Source: PALSA-505 sp036501145
GTDB taxonomy: Bacteria; Actinomycetota; Actinomycetes; Streptosporangiales; Streptosporangiaceae
Length of the DNA stretch: 64,000 nucleotides
NCBI GenBank assembly: GCA_036501145.1
Contig: DASYAV010000022.1
Location: 1-64,000, forward strand
Direction of reading: 5' to 3'
In this document: positions 34,163 to 42,871 of the stretch, in pieces
Position numbering within the stretch: the stretch's first letter is position 1
How the letters are laid out: each line of letters begins with the position of its first letter
The notes under the pieces: model-generated
What the model was told of the DNA's origin: nothing
Databases searched by the model: none
Seen by the model: the letters and a program-made list of their open reading frames with translations, nothing else
Position numbers and translations under genes: made by a program

Positions 34163-34391
34163 AGGAACAAGTCTTTCTAGCCTTGCCATGGGCGGCCACG
34201 GTCGGGCGGCCACCGTTCCGGCAACCGGCGCTGACAATACGCTCAGCGGTGCGTGTGACCGTGGGCAGAAAGCCGCTATTTCGGGCTGCCGTAAAGACAC
34301 ATTGCCACGCCTCTCAACCGGCCTGGTATCTCCGCAGCCTCGCCTGAACTGTGAATTTTCTGCACGGCCGGGCAGCCGCGGCGTGTCTCGC

Positions 34392-35561
34392 TCAGCGCCC
34401 CCCGGGTCTGGCCAGCGTGGTGCGGGCCGTCCAGCCCTGGTCCCCGCGGGCCACGAAGCCGGCCGCGGCCAGCGCGCCGAGGCAGCGGATAACAGTGTCG
34501 GTATCCACGCCCGCCGACGCCGCGATGGTGACCGGGCCGGCCCCGCCGCGGGCCGGGACCGCGTCGAGCACCAGCGCCTCCTGCGGGGCCAGGGCGTCGT
34601 GGGGCAGAGCGGGGCCGCGGCGCGGCACGGACATGTGCTCCCCTGCCGGGGCGACGCAGTCGAGCACGTCGGCCGCGCCGGTGACGCAGACCGCGTCCCA
34701 GTTCCTGATGATCTCGTGGCAGCCAGCCGAGGCGGCCGAGGTCACCGGGCCGGGCACCGCCATGAGCGGGCGGCACAGGTCCCGGGCGTGCCGGGCGGTG
34801 CTGAGCGCGCCGCTGCGCAGCCCGGCCTCGACGACCACGGTGCCGCGGGTGAGCGCCGCGATCACCCGGTTCCGCACCAGGAACCCGTGCCTGCTCGGCG
34901 CGCGGCCCGGCGGCCACTCGCTGATCAGGGCGCCGTGCACGGTGGCGTCGGCGAACAGGCCAACATGGCCCGCGGGGTACGGGCGGTCGACGCCGCAGGC
35001 GAGCACCGCGAACGTCAGGCCGCCGGTGGCGAGCGCACCGCGGTGCGCGGCGCCGTCGATGCCGTACGCGCCGCCGGAGACCACCGTCCAGCCGTGATCA
35101 CCGAGCGCGGCCGCCATCTCGGTGGCCACGTGGATGCCGTAGCCGGTCGCCGCCCGCGAGCCCACGACGGACACCGAGCGCAGGCAGCCGAAGCGCAGGT
35201 CGCCCGACCCACGCAGCCACAGGGCGTACGGGCCGGCGTCGCCGAGCACGTCCAGCTGGGTTGGCCACTCCGGGTCACCCGGGCAGGCCAGCCGGACCCC
35301 GCGACGCTGCCAGTCGCCGAGGTCCGGCCAGGCCGGGGCGGCCGCGGCGCGGGCGGCCCAGCGGCGCAGCCCGCGGGTGACCGCCCCGGGGTCGCGGTCC
35401 GGGTGGTTCATGCTGGCCGGGAGCCGGCCGGCGGCGATGGCCGCGACGACGGCGGCCGGCTCGTTGCCGCGCAGCAGCTCACCGAGCAGCTGGTCGCCGG
35501 GCTCGGCCAGGCAGGTGAGCCTGGCACGGGCCGCACGCTGCCGCCGCTCGCCGGGGGTCAT
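34392..35561 (-). CDS. dprA: DNA processing protein DprA
   Basis: A 389-residue protein that loads RecA on single-stranded DNA during natural transformation. The Rossmann core shows SVVGSRAATGYGIHVA, VVSGGAYGIDGAAHRGAL, ISEWPPG, RNRVIAALTRGTVVVEAG and SGALSTARHARDL. A C-terminal winged helix (about 310-385; APQEALVLDAV, DTVIRCLGALAAAGFV) is present. The ATG overlaps comM by four bases. The order dprA-comM-yraN is widely conserved. Confidence 0.95.
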   Translation of the reverse strand: MTPGERRQRAARARLTCLAEPGDQLLGELLRGNEPAAVVAAIAAGRLPASMNHPDRDPGAVTRGLRRWAARAAAAPAWPDLGDWQRRGVRLACPGDPEWPTQLDVLGDAGPYALWLRGSGDLRFGCLRSVSVVGSRAATGYGIHVATEMAAALGDHGWTVVSGGAYGIDGAAHRGALATGGLTFAVLACGVDRPYPAGHVGLFADATVHGALISEWPPGRAPSRHGFLVRNRVIAALTRGTVVVEAGLRSGALSTARHARDLCRPLMAVPGPVTSAASAGCHEIIRNWDAVCVTGAADVLDCVAPAGEHMSVPRRGPALPHDALAPQEALVLDAVPARGGAGPVTIAASAGVDTDTVIRCLGALAAAGFVARGDQGWTARTTLARPGGR

Positions 35562-37114
35562 GAGCCGACTCCCAGCCAGAGGCCGAGCGCGTAGCAGGTC
35601 TCGTCCGGGCCTGGCCGCGGCTTGCCGGCCAGGTCGGCGAGGGTCCAGGAGACCCGCAGTACGCGGTCCACACCACGGGCACTGATCTCGCCGAGATCCA
35701 TCGCCCGCTCCAACGGCACCAATGCACCCTGAGCGGGCGTGAATCGACGCCGCATCTCACTACCTGGTACTTGCGCATTCAGCCGCCAAGGAGTTCCCGC
35801 CAGGCGACGGGCCATCCGCTCTCGTGCGGACGCCACCCGCTCGGCCACGACGGAACTGGTCTCTGCGGACCGGCCATCGCTGAGCAGTTCCGCCCGCCCA
35901 ACTGGGAGCAACTCGACCTTCACGTCCACTCGGTCGAGCAACGGCCCTGATAGGCGTCCGAGGTAGCGGCGCCTCACATTCGGCGTGCACGTGCACTTGG
36001 AGCGCGTGCCCCCACCTCGTGCGCATGGACATGGATTGGCCGCAAGAACCAGGCTGAACCTCGCAGGGAAACGAGCCGTCTGCCCCGAACGGGCGACCAC
36101 CACCTCACCGGACTCCAGCGGTTGGCGCAGTGCATCCAGCACGTCGGAGGCGAATTCGGGCGCTTCATCGAGGAACAGCACTCCCATGTGGGCCAGGGAA
36201 GCCACGCCTGGGTGTATGGTCCCGCTGCCGCCGCCGACAATCGCCGCCTTGCTTGCTGTGTGATGTGGGGCACAGAACGGCGGCTCGCATATCAATGGGC
36301 TGCCTGGTGGCAACGTCCCTGCAACCGAGTGGATTGACGTCACTTCAAGAGCTGCGCCAGGCTCCAAGCTCGGCAAAATGGTGGGGATGCGCTCGGCCAA
36401 CATCGTCTTGCCGGCACCTGGAGGGCCGAGTAGCAAGAGATGATGACCTCCTGCTGCGGATATTTCGGCGGCACGCCGGGCCAGGGGTTGACCGAGCACA
36501 TCGGCGAGGTTAGGCCCATCGGGGCTACGACATGCACCCCATGCTGCGACGTCGTGAGAGGCATCGAAATAACGCGCCGCGTCTGGCCCATCACCGGATG
36601 CATCCCCGCGGATCCATCGCACTGCGGCCGCCAAGTTTGATGCACTGATCACCCGCATCCCTGGTACGAGAGCAGCCTCCGGCGCATTGGCTTCCGGCAC
36701 CATGACCTCACCGAAGCCTGCAGTAGCTGCCGCAGCAACCGCAGGCAGGACACCGCATACCGGGCGCAGCCGACCGTCCAGCCCGAGCTCGCCGAGGAAG
36801 ACGATTTTGTCCAGTGCTGCTGTTGGCGTTGCTCCGGAGGCAGCCAGGATGGCCAATGCGATGCCGAGATCAAAGCCGCTGCCGCGCTTGGGCAGGCTGG
36901 CCGGGGACAAACCGACCGTGATTCTGCGGTTCGGCCAGTCCTCGCTGCTATTCACGATCGCGGCGCGGATCCGATCTCTGGCCTCGCGAAGCGCCGTGTC
37001 CGGCAGGCCAACGAGGAGCAGCGCGACCAGCCCGTTTTCGATGTCGGCCTCGATCTCGACAAGGTGCCCTTCTACGCCGACGAGCGCCACCGAGTGCGTG
37101 CGGGCCAGCGTCAT
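35558..37114 (-). CDS. comM: ComM/YifB Mg-chelatase-like AAA+ protein
   Basis: A 518-residue AAA+ helicase helping branch migration during DNA uptake. The N-terminal Lon-like domain (1-170) has LVGLPDTALREARDRIRAA and GLSPASLPKRGSGFDLGIAL. Walker A is LLLLGPPGAGKTML, Walker B GVLFLDEAPEF; the Mg-chelatase part has LVLAANPCPCA and CTCTPNVRRRYLGRLSGPLLDRVD. Starts at ATG 37114, one base into the yraN stop. Base composition drops clearly inside the gene: two lines counted between 36241 and 36600 have 62% G+C against 75-82% in dprA. Confidence 0.95.
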   Translation of the reverse strand: MTLARTHSVALVGVEGHLVEIEADIENGLVALLLVGLPDTALREARDRIRAAIVNSSEDWPNRRITVGLSPASLPKRGSGFDLGIALAILAASGATPTAALDKIVFLGELGLDGRLRPVCGVLPAVAAAATAGFGEVMVPEANAPEAALVPGMRVISASNLAAAVRWIRGDASGDGPDAARYFDASHDVAAWGACRSPDGPNLADVLGQPLARRAAEISAAGGHHLLLLGPPGAGKTMLAERIPTILPSLEPGAALEVTSIHSVAGTLPPGSPLICEPPFCAPHHTASKAAIVGGGSGTIHPGVASLAHMGVLFLDEAPEFASDVLDALRQPLESGEVVVARSGQTARFPARFSLVLAANPCPCARGGGTRSKCTCTPNVRRRYLGRLSGPLLDRVDVKVELLPVGRAELLSDGRSAETSSVVAERVASARERMARRLAGTPWRLNAQVPGSEMRRRFTPAQGALVPLERAMDLGEISARGVDRVLRVSWTLADLAGKPRPGPDETCYALGLWLGVGS

Positions 37115-37470
37115 CAGCTGACCCCGCGGATGTGCTCGATGGTAAAGCCGCCGGAGCCGTCCCTGGTGACCCCGATGACGTCGATCCGGATGTCGTCGAA
37201 CAGCACGCCGTTGGCGGTCAGCCAGCGGTAGGCCAGCTGACGCAGCCTGCGGTACTTGCGGCGGGTTACCGCCTCCAGCGGCGTGCCGTAGCGGGTGCTG
37301 GACCGGGTCTTGACCTCGCATACGACGAGCACCCGCCGCTCCACGGCGACGATGTCGATCTCGCCCACCGAGCAGCGCCAGTTACGGGCCAGCACGCGCA
37401 GGCCGCCGCGCTCCAGGTACTCGGCAGCGGCCTGCTCGCCGTCCCGGCCCAGCACATCCTTGGGGTGCAT
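37114..37470 (-). CDS. yraN: YraN-family endonuclease-like protein (UPF0102)
   Basis: A 118-residue protein of the restriction-endonuclease fold: GEQAAAEYLERGGLRVLARNWR, GEIDIVAVERRVLVVCEVKTRS, EAVTRRKYRRLRQLAYRWL. The acidic residues (E in GEIDIV, E and K in EVKTR) of the nuclease motif are intact. The ATG at 37470 is set by the motif near the N-terminus. It is one base from comM. Confidence 0.94.
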   Translation of the reverse strand: MHPKDVLGRDGEQAAAEYLERGGLRVLARNWRCSVGEIDIVAVERRVLVVCEVKTRSSTRYGTPLEAVTRRKYRRLRQLAYRWLTANGVLFDDIRIDVIGVTRDGSGGFTIEHIRGVS

Positions 37471-37854
37471 GGACACCACCTCCGGCACCAAACCTGCCGG
37501 GGACGGCAGCAGCCCGGGATAGCTGCTTGCGCGCCTGTGCAGGGCAGCAGAGCCAGGCACGCATGCTGTGCATATCAGGACCGCACTGTCAGACGCCTGT
37601 GCCTCGGCGCACGGATGAATGTATGCCCAGGTGAGGTAGCCGGCGATGCATGCCGGAGCGCACGTTGCGATAGCGGACGAAAGTCGGATAGGCAGAAAAT
37701 CGTGGCTGGCACCTGGCACTGGCCATGACGGCTCCTGGGCAGCACGGCGGCCGACCCCGGCGGGGCAGGCGTCCCCGACCCCCGACCCGGCGACCGTCCC
37801 GGCCCGCGCGGATGCCGGCAGGGCCGGTCGCGGCAGCACGGGCCGTGTCTGGGC
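37471..37854. other. 384-bp spacer, no gene recognised
   Basis: No ORF here carries a recognisable domain. The right part borders the MmyB relic, and no HTH domain that would complete it is seen in any frame. It should contain the yraN-comM-dprA promoter on the minus strand, but no box could be identified. Confidence 0.5.
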
Positions 37855-38314
37855 ATGCTCGACTGGCCGCCGCGGCAGCGCAACACGATCCGCTACACGT
37901 TCCTGCATCCGGCCGCCCGCGACCTGTGGCCCGACTGGGAGCAGAAGGCCAAGGCGTGCGTGGCCCACCTGCGCGCGGTGGCCGGGACCGACCCGGACGC
38001 CCCGGATCTGGCCGCGCTGATCGGCGAGCTGATCGTGAAGAGCGCCGACTTCACCCGGCTGTGGGAGCGCTACGACGTGCGGACCGTGGGCTTCGGGCAG
38101 AAGACGTTCCGGCACCCGGTGGTCGGCACGCTGACGCTCGCCCACGAGGTGCTGCGGATCAACGGGACCAGCGGCCTGCGGGCCACGGTCTACATGGCCG
38201 AGGCGGGCACCCCCCGACCACGACAAGATCCAGCTCCTGGACCTGGCGGACCTGGACAGCATCGGCCCGGTACCGGACGAGCTGGCCAGCGAGGCAGCCC
38301 GCCAGGAAGGCTAG
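37855..38314 (+). pseudogene. C-terminal fragment of an MmyB-type XRE regulator, frameshifted
   Basis: The frame from 37855 reads MLDWPPRQRNTIRYTFLHPA, DLWPDWEQKAKACVAHLRAVAG, LIVKSADFTRLWERYDV and FGQKTFRHPVVGTLTLAHEV, the ligand-binding (MmyB) domain of XRE-family regulators. The HTH half is missing upstream. After YMAEAGTP the frame must shift by one base in a run of six C (38210-38215) to continue as DHDKIQLLDLADLD and end at TAG 38314. Loss of the N-terminus plus a frameshift mark it as a relic. Confidence 0.85.
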
Positions 38315-38341
38315 GCCGCCCGGCGGCTCATCGGCCGTCGG

Positions 38342-38671
38342 TCAGGAGCCGAAGCCTGACTTCGTGTCGGGGAGGTCGAGGTCGCTCTTGGCCAGCTCCT
38401 CGATGTTGACGTCCTTGAACGTGACGACCCTGACGTTCTTCACGAAGCGGGCGGGCCGGTACATGTCCCAGACCCACGCGTCCTGCATGGTGACCTCGAA
38501 GAAAACCTCGCCGTTCTCGGCCGTGCGCACGTTCAGCTCGACGGAGTTGGTGAGGTAGAACCGGCGCTCGGTCTCGACCACGTGGCTGAACAACCCCACC
38601 ACGTCGCGGTACTCGCGGTAGAGCTGAAGCTCCATCTCGGTCTCGTACTTCTCGAGATCCTCTTGGCTCAT
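38342..38671 (-). CDS. DUF2469 protein
   Basis: A 109-residue protein found mainly in actinobacteria beside rnhB. It shows SQEDLEKYETEMELQLYREYRD, VVGLFSHVVETERRFYL and VTMQDAWVWDMYRPARFV. No function is known. The ATG at 38671 is preceded by a GGAG-like site and the length is standard. It follows rnhB after 32 bases. Confidence 0.93.
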   Translation of the reverse strand: MSQEDLEKYETEMELQLYREYRDVVGLFSHVVETERRFYLTNSVELNVRTAENGEVFFEVTMQDAWVWDMYRPARFVKNVRVVTFKDVNIEELAKSDLDLPDTKSGFGS

Positions 38672-38703
38672 GATTCCCCTCCGAGCACCATTGTCCCCCC
38701 GGG

Positions 38704-39615
38704 TCAACCTACGTGCAGCGCATCGGTGCTCAGCACCGCCGCGTCGTCGCTGCCGGGCAGCCCGGCCACCTCCGCCGGGCCCTCCTGGGCGGGCACCAGC
38801 TGGGCCGGCAGCACCCGGGCCAGGCCGTGCGCCCGGGCCGCCTCGATCACGTTGACGTAGGAGAACCGGTGCGAGACACACGGGCCGTGCGCCATCAGCG
38901 CATCCCGGTGGTCGGTGGTGCAATAGCCCTTGTGCTGGGCGAACCCGTACTGCGGGTGCCGCTCATCCAGGTCGGTCATGATCCGGTCCCTGGTCACCTT
39001 GGCCAGGATCGACGCGGCGGCCACGCACCCGGCCACCTGGTCGCCCTTCCACATGGCCAGCGACGGCGTGCCCAGGCCACGCACCGGGAAGCCGTCGGTG
39101 AGCACGAACCCCGGCTTGCATGCCAGCCCGGCCATGGCCCGGCGCATCCCGGCGACGTTGCAGACGTGCAGGCCGAGCCGGTCGATGTCGGTGGACGGGA
39201 TGACCACCACGTGCCAGTCGAACGCCGCCCTGACCAGGTGCCGGTACACCTCTTCGCGGGCGAGCGGGGTCAGTTCCTTCGAGTCGGCCAGGCCGGGCAC
39301 CGCGACCCGGCCGCCGGGCCGGAGCACGACGGCCGCCACCACCAGCGGGCCGGCGCAGGCGCCCCGGCCGGCCTCGTCGATGCCGGCCACCGGGCCGAAC
39401 CCGGCCCGGTCCAGCACCCGCTCGTAGGCGGCCAGCCCGGAAGACGTGCGCGGCGTGTACCCGGGATTGCGGCCGTGCGGCCGCCACGGCCAGCCGGTCG
39501 CGGCGGCCAGGCCGGCGCGGGGAGCCTTACGTTCCTGGCGGGAAAGACGCCCTACGGCAGAACGTTTCCGGGCGCCCCCCGCCCGGCGTGCACGCCCCCG
39601 CAGGCTCTCACTCAC
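38704..39615 (-). CDS. rnhB: ribonuclease HII with N-terminal repeat insertion
   Basis: Cuts RNA in RNA-DNA hybrids and starts ribonucleotide removal. The catalytic set is intact: GIDEAGRGACAGP, SKELTPLAREEVY, GFPVRGL, KGDQVAGCVAAASILAKVTRDR. GTG at 39615 is preferred because it overlaps the lepB stop by four bases (GTGA); an ATG at 39633 is possible. This makes a 303-residue protein with an N-terminal extension of about 80 residues that contains the peptide SAVGRLS, encoded by a 20-bp repeat also found in glnD. The usual length is 200-260. Confidence 0.93.
   Translation of the reverse strand: MSESLRGRARRAGGARKRSAVGRLSRQERKAPRAGLAAATGWPWRPHGRNPGYTPRTSSGLAAYERVLDRAGFGPVAGIDEAGRGACAGPLVVAAVVLRPGGRVAVPGLADSKELTPLAREEVYRHLVRAAFDWHVVVIPSTDIDRLGLHVCNVAGMRRAMAGLACKPGFVLTDGFPVRGLGTPSLAMWKGDQVAGCVAAASILAKVTRDRIMTDLDERHPQYGFAQHKGYCTTDHRDALMAHGPCVSHRFSYVNVIEAARAHGLARVLPAQLVPAQEGPAEVAGLPGSDDAAVLSTDALHVG
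39541..39560 (+). repeat. 20-bp interspersed repeat, copy in rnhB
   Basis: GGAAAGACGCCCTACGGCAG. It matches the copy at 48351-48370 at 19 of 20 positions. On the coding (minus) strand it encodes AVGRLS in the rnhB N-terminal extension. Confidence 0.7.
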
Positions 39616-40697
39616 TGGCGGCGGCGACGCCATCCGCGGGCAAGCCGCCGGCGCAGCCGCCGCTGCCCCCAGGTCAGCGGGACGGCGCCGATGAATCCCG
39701 CCGCGAGCGGCAGCGATGACCCGGCGGGCGTGACGGGGATGGTGAACGTATCCGCGGTGGCCGGCCGCGCCGCACCGGCGGCGGACGAGCCATGGCTCGC
39801 GTTCAGGGTGGACTGCTCGAAGGTCGGCGGGATGTTCAGCACGTGCCACCGGCTGGGCGGCCAGACCACCCAGAACGCCCGGCCGACGACCATGTTCTCC
39901 GGGATCGAGCCGCCGCCGGGGTAGCCGCGGTGGTCGCGGGAGTCGTCGGACACCGCCCGGTGGTCGCCCATCACCCACAGCCGCCCGGGCGGCACGGTGA
40001 TGCTGAACGGGATCGTGGACGGCGCGTTACCCGGGAAGAGATAGGACTTCTCGCTGAGCGCGATGCCGTTGACGGTGATCTGGCCCTTGGGGTTGCAGCA
40101 CCGCACGTGATCACCGGGGACGCCGATGACCCGCTTGATGTAGTCGGTCTGCCCCGGCGCGGCGCCGAACAGCCCGATGACCGCGCGGTAGAGGCGGTCG
40201 AAGATGTTCGGCGTCGGCGGCGTCGGCCCCGGGTCCCACGACCCCTGGCCGTTGAACACGATGACGTCGCCGCGGTGGATCGGCCGCAGGTGATAGACGA
40301 TCTTGTTGACCAGGACCTTGTCGCCGATCTCCAGGGTGTTCTCCATCGAGCCGGACGGGATGAAGTACGCCTGGAACGCGTAGGTCTTGATGATGAGCGC
40401 GAGGACCAGCGCGATCAGGATGAGGATCGGCATCTCTTTGAAGAACGAGCCGCGCTTCTTCGGCTTCTCGCCCTTCTTCTTCTTCTTGCCGCCGCTGCCG
40501 CCGGGACCGTCGCCGCCGGTGGCGGCGTGCCTGGGCTTCTGCTCCTCGCCGCCCTCAGCCCCCGGCTGGGCTGCCCCCGGCCGTGCTGCCCCGGGCTGGG
40601 CCGCCCCGGGCTGGGCCTGGCCGTTGCCGGGCATGCCCGGCACGTCGGCACCGCCCTCGGGGAGGGCGGGATCGAGGGCGCGCTGCTCTTCGTCCAT
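39612..40697 (-). CDS. lepB: signal peptidase I
   Basis: Cleaves Sec/Tat signal peptides on the outer face of the membrane. The 361-residue product has a Pro/Gly/Ala/Gln-rich cytosolic N-terminus and a run of lysines (GGKKKKKGEKPKKRGS), then one TM helix (PILILIALVLALIIK). The catalytic Ser is in YFIPSGSMENTL and Lys in DYIKRVIGVPGDHV; GDKVLVNKIVY and DHRAVSDDSRDHRG follow. Residues CCNPKGQ may form a disulphide. A C-terminal hydrophobic stretch (LPLAAGFIGAVPL) may be a second membrane segment. ATG at 40697 is chosen over upstream ATGs; neither has a clear ribosome site. Confidence 0.93.
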   Translation of the reverse strand: MDEEQRALDPALPEGGADVPGMPGNGQAQPGAAQPGAARPGAAQPGAEGGEEQKPRHAATGGDGPGGSGGKKKKKGEKPKKRGSFFKEMPILILIALVLALIIKTYAFQAYFIPSGSMENTLEIGDKVLVNKIVYHLRPIHRGDVIVFNGQGSWDPGPTPPTPNIFDRLYRAVIGLFGAAPGQTDYIKRVIGVPGDHVRCCNPKGQITVNGIALSEKSYLFPGNAPSTIPFSITVPPGRLWVMGDHRAVSDDSRDHRGYPGGGSIPENMVVGRAFWVVWPPSRWHVLNIPPTFEQSTLNASHGSSAAGAARPATADTFTIPVTPAGSSLPLAAGFIGAVPLTWGQRRLRRRLARGWRRRRQ

Positions 40698-40809
40698 CAC
40701 TGTTGTGAGCCTAGCGTCCGGGTCCATCCGAATGACTGGCAAGACAGGCGCAGCCGTCTCGGCAAATTATTGTCGTTAACCCCAGGCGGTGCCCCCACCG
40801 CGCGCCGCC

Positions 40810-41166
40810 CTACCTGGTGCCGACGCGACGTTCCTTGATCCGGGCGGCCTTGCCGCGCAGATCGCGCAGGTAGTAGAGCTTGGCGCGGCGGACGCGGCCG
40901 TGCGTGACGACCTCGATGTGGTCGATCGACGGGCTGTGCACCGGGAAGGTCCGCTCCACGCCGACGCCGTAGCTGATCTTGCGGACGGTAAACGTCTCGC
41001 GGATGCCACCGCCCTGGCGCCGGATCACCACGCCCTGGAAGACCTGGATCCGGGACCGGCTGCCCTCCTTGACCCGGACGTGCACCTTGAGGGTGTCACC
41101 GGGGCGGAAGTCCGGAATGTCCGTGCGGGCCTGGGCCTGCTCGAGGTCGGCGATCGCGGTGTGCAT
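40810..41166 (-). CDS. rplS: 50S ribosomal protein L19
   Basis: A 118-residue large-subunit protein at the subunit interface. TDIPDFRPGDTLKVHVRVKEG, FQGVVIRRQGGGIRETFTVRKI, GVGVERTFPVHSPSIDHIEVV and RGKAARIKERRV are conserved. It lies between trmD and lepB, the usual actinobacterial order. The 128-base spacer upstream to trmD is free of ORFs. Confidence 0.97.
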   Translation of the reverse strand: MHTAIADLEQAQARTDIPDFRPGDTLKVHVRVKEGSRSRIQVFQGVVIRRQGGGIRETFTVRKISYGVGVERTFPVHSPSIDHIEVVTHGRVRRAKLYYLRDLRGKAARIKERRVGTR

Positions 41167-41294
41167 GGCTGTGGTTCCTCGCTGCTAGCTCTGCGTGCAC
41201 GGGCATTTCCGCGTGCGGCGGCGGTCGTGTCAGGTCTGGGGCCTGGCACCCCGGAATGCACCCCGGCACGGCTATCAGGCCAGGGGGCGACGTT

Positions 41295-42101
41295 TCAGTG
41301 TGCCATATCCTCGCCGTCAACCGGAAAATGAGTCTCGGATAGGACCGCTTTGTCCCGTTCGTCGAGCGGGCCGAGCCCCGCCGCGAGGTCCGGCCGGTTC
41401 TGCGCGGTGCGGCGCAGCGCGGCGTCCCGCCGCCACCGGGCGATGGCCCCGTGGTCGCCGGACAGCAGCACCGGCGGAACCTCGTGCCCGCGCCAGACCC
41501 GGGGCCGGGTGTACACCGGCCCCTCGAGCAGGCCGGCCATGTCGCCCCCGCCGGCGCCGAACGAGTCGTCGGCCACCGACCGTTCGTTGCCGAGCACGCC
41601 GGGCAGCAGCCGGCACACCGCCTCGATCATCACCAGCGCCGCCGACTCGCCGCCTGCCAGCACGTAATCGCCGATGCTGACCTCGTCCACCTCCGCGCGG
41701 GAGCGCGCCTCGGCGATCACCCGGGAGTCGATGCCCTCGTAGCGGCCGCAGGCGAAGACCAGGTGGCTGGCCCGGGCGTAGGCGGCCGCGGTGTGCTGGG
41801 TGAACAGGGTGCCGCTCGGCGAGGGCACGACCAGCCGCGATTGTTTCCTTGACGGCTTCGCCTCGCCGGAGCCGCCCGGCAGCACGGCGTCGAGCGCCGC
41901 ACCCCACGGCTCGGGCTTCATCACCATGCCCGGCCCGCCACCGTAGGCGGTGTCGTCCACGGTGTGGTGAACGTCACGTGTCCAGGACCGCAGGTCGTGC
42001 ACGGCGAACTCGATGTCGCCCCGCTCGGCGGCCTTGCCGATGAGCGACATCTGCAGCGGGGCGAAGTACCCCGGGAAGATCGTGATGATGTCGATGCGCA
42101 C
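41295..42101 (-). CDS. trmD: tRNA (guanine-N1)-methyltransferase TrmD
   Basis: Methylates G37 of tRNAs. The 268-residue SPOUT enzyme shows MRIDIITIFPGYFAPL, GGGPGMVMKPEPWG, the knot segment CGRYEGIDSRV, SIGDYVLAGGESAAL and the catalytic Asp region DSFGAGGGDMAGLL. An R/K-rich insert (KPSRKQSRLVV) is mild. Three bases separate it from rimM upstream. Confidence 0.97.
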   Translation of the reverse strand: MRIDIITIFPGYFAPLQMSLIGKAAERGDIEFAVHDLRSWTRDVHHTVDDTAYGGGPGMVMKPEPWGAALDAVLPGGSGEAKPSRKQSRLVVPSPSGTLFTQHTAAAYARASHLVFACGRYEGIDSRVIAEARSRAEVDEVSIGDYVLAGGESAALVMIEAVCRLLPGVLGNERSVADDSFGAGGGDMAGLLEGPVYTRPRVWRGHEVPPVLLSGDHGAIARWRRDAALRRTAQNRPDLAAGLGPLDERDKAVLSETHFPVDGEDMAH

Positions 42102-42104
42102 GGT

Positions 42105-42611
42105 TCAGGGGTCCAGAAGCCCGGCGGGTGGGTCGATGACCAGGCGCCCGGCAGCCACGTCGACCTCGGGCACGATGGCCGCGACGAACGGGACGAGCAG
42201 CTCGGGCACCGCCGGCGTCTGCACGACCAGCAAATCCTGGCCATGATGGCGCACGTCGGTCACCGCGCCCACCCGGTCGCCGCCGGTCGTGACCACGTCA
42301 AGCCCGATCAGCTCGGCGTCGTGGAACTCGTCGGGGTCACCGGTCGGGGCGATGTCGGCGGAGTCGATGGTCAGCCAGGTGCCGCGCATCTGCTCGGCCG
42401 CGGTCCGGTCCGGGATCTCGGCGAACGTGACGAGCAGCTGGCCGGAGTGCCAGCGGACCGCGGTCGGGGTGAGCGGGCCTCGTTCGGCCGGGTCGGTGGC
42501 CAGCGAGGTGCCCACGGCGAACCGGTCGCCGGGGTCGTCGGTGTGCACCTCGACGGCCACGTCGCCGCGAACCCCGTGCGGCCGCCGGATCCGGCCCACG
42601 ACAAGCTGCAT
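42105..42611 (-). CDS. rimM: 16S rRNA processing protein RimM
   Basis: Helps mature the 30S head and binds S19. The 168-residue product starts MQLVVGRIRRPHGVRGDVAV (ATG 42611) and has the PRC-barrel AELIGLDVVTTGGDRVGAVTDV and VPFVAAIVPEVDVAAGR. A longer upstream frame is not supported. It sits 16 bases after khpA. Confidence 0.95.
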   Translation of the reverse strand: MQLVVGRIRRPHGVRGDVAVEVHTDDPGDRFAVGTSLATDPAERGPLTPTAVRWHSGQLLVTFAEIPDRTAAEQMRGTWLTIDSADIAPTGDPDEFHDAELIGLDVVTTGGDRVGAVTDVRHHGQDLLVVQTPAVPELLVPFVAAIVPEVDVAAGRLVIDPPAGLLDP

Positions 42612-42627
42612 GGCTTGAGCCGCTGGG

Positions 42628-42870
<243 letters not shown>

Positions 42871-42871
42871 C

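Noticed and set aside
34287..34310. possible third copy of the 20-bp repeat (CTGCCGTAAAGACAC)
   Set aside because: Only the first eight bases match the reverse complement; the rest differs, so chance is likely.
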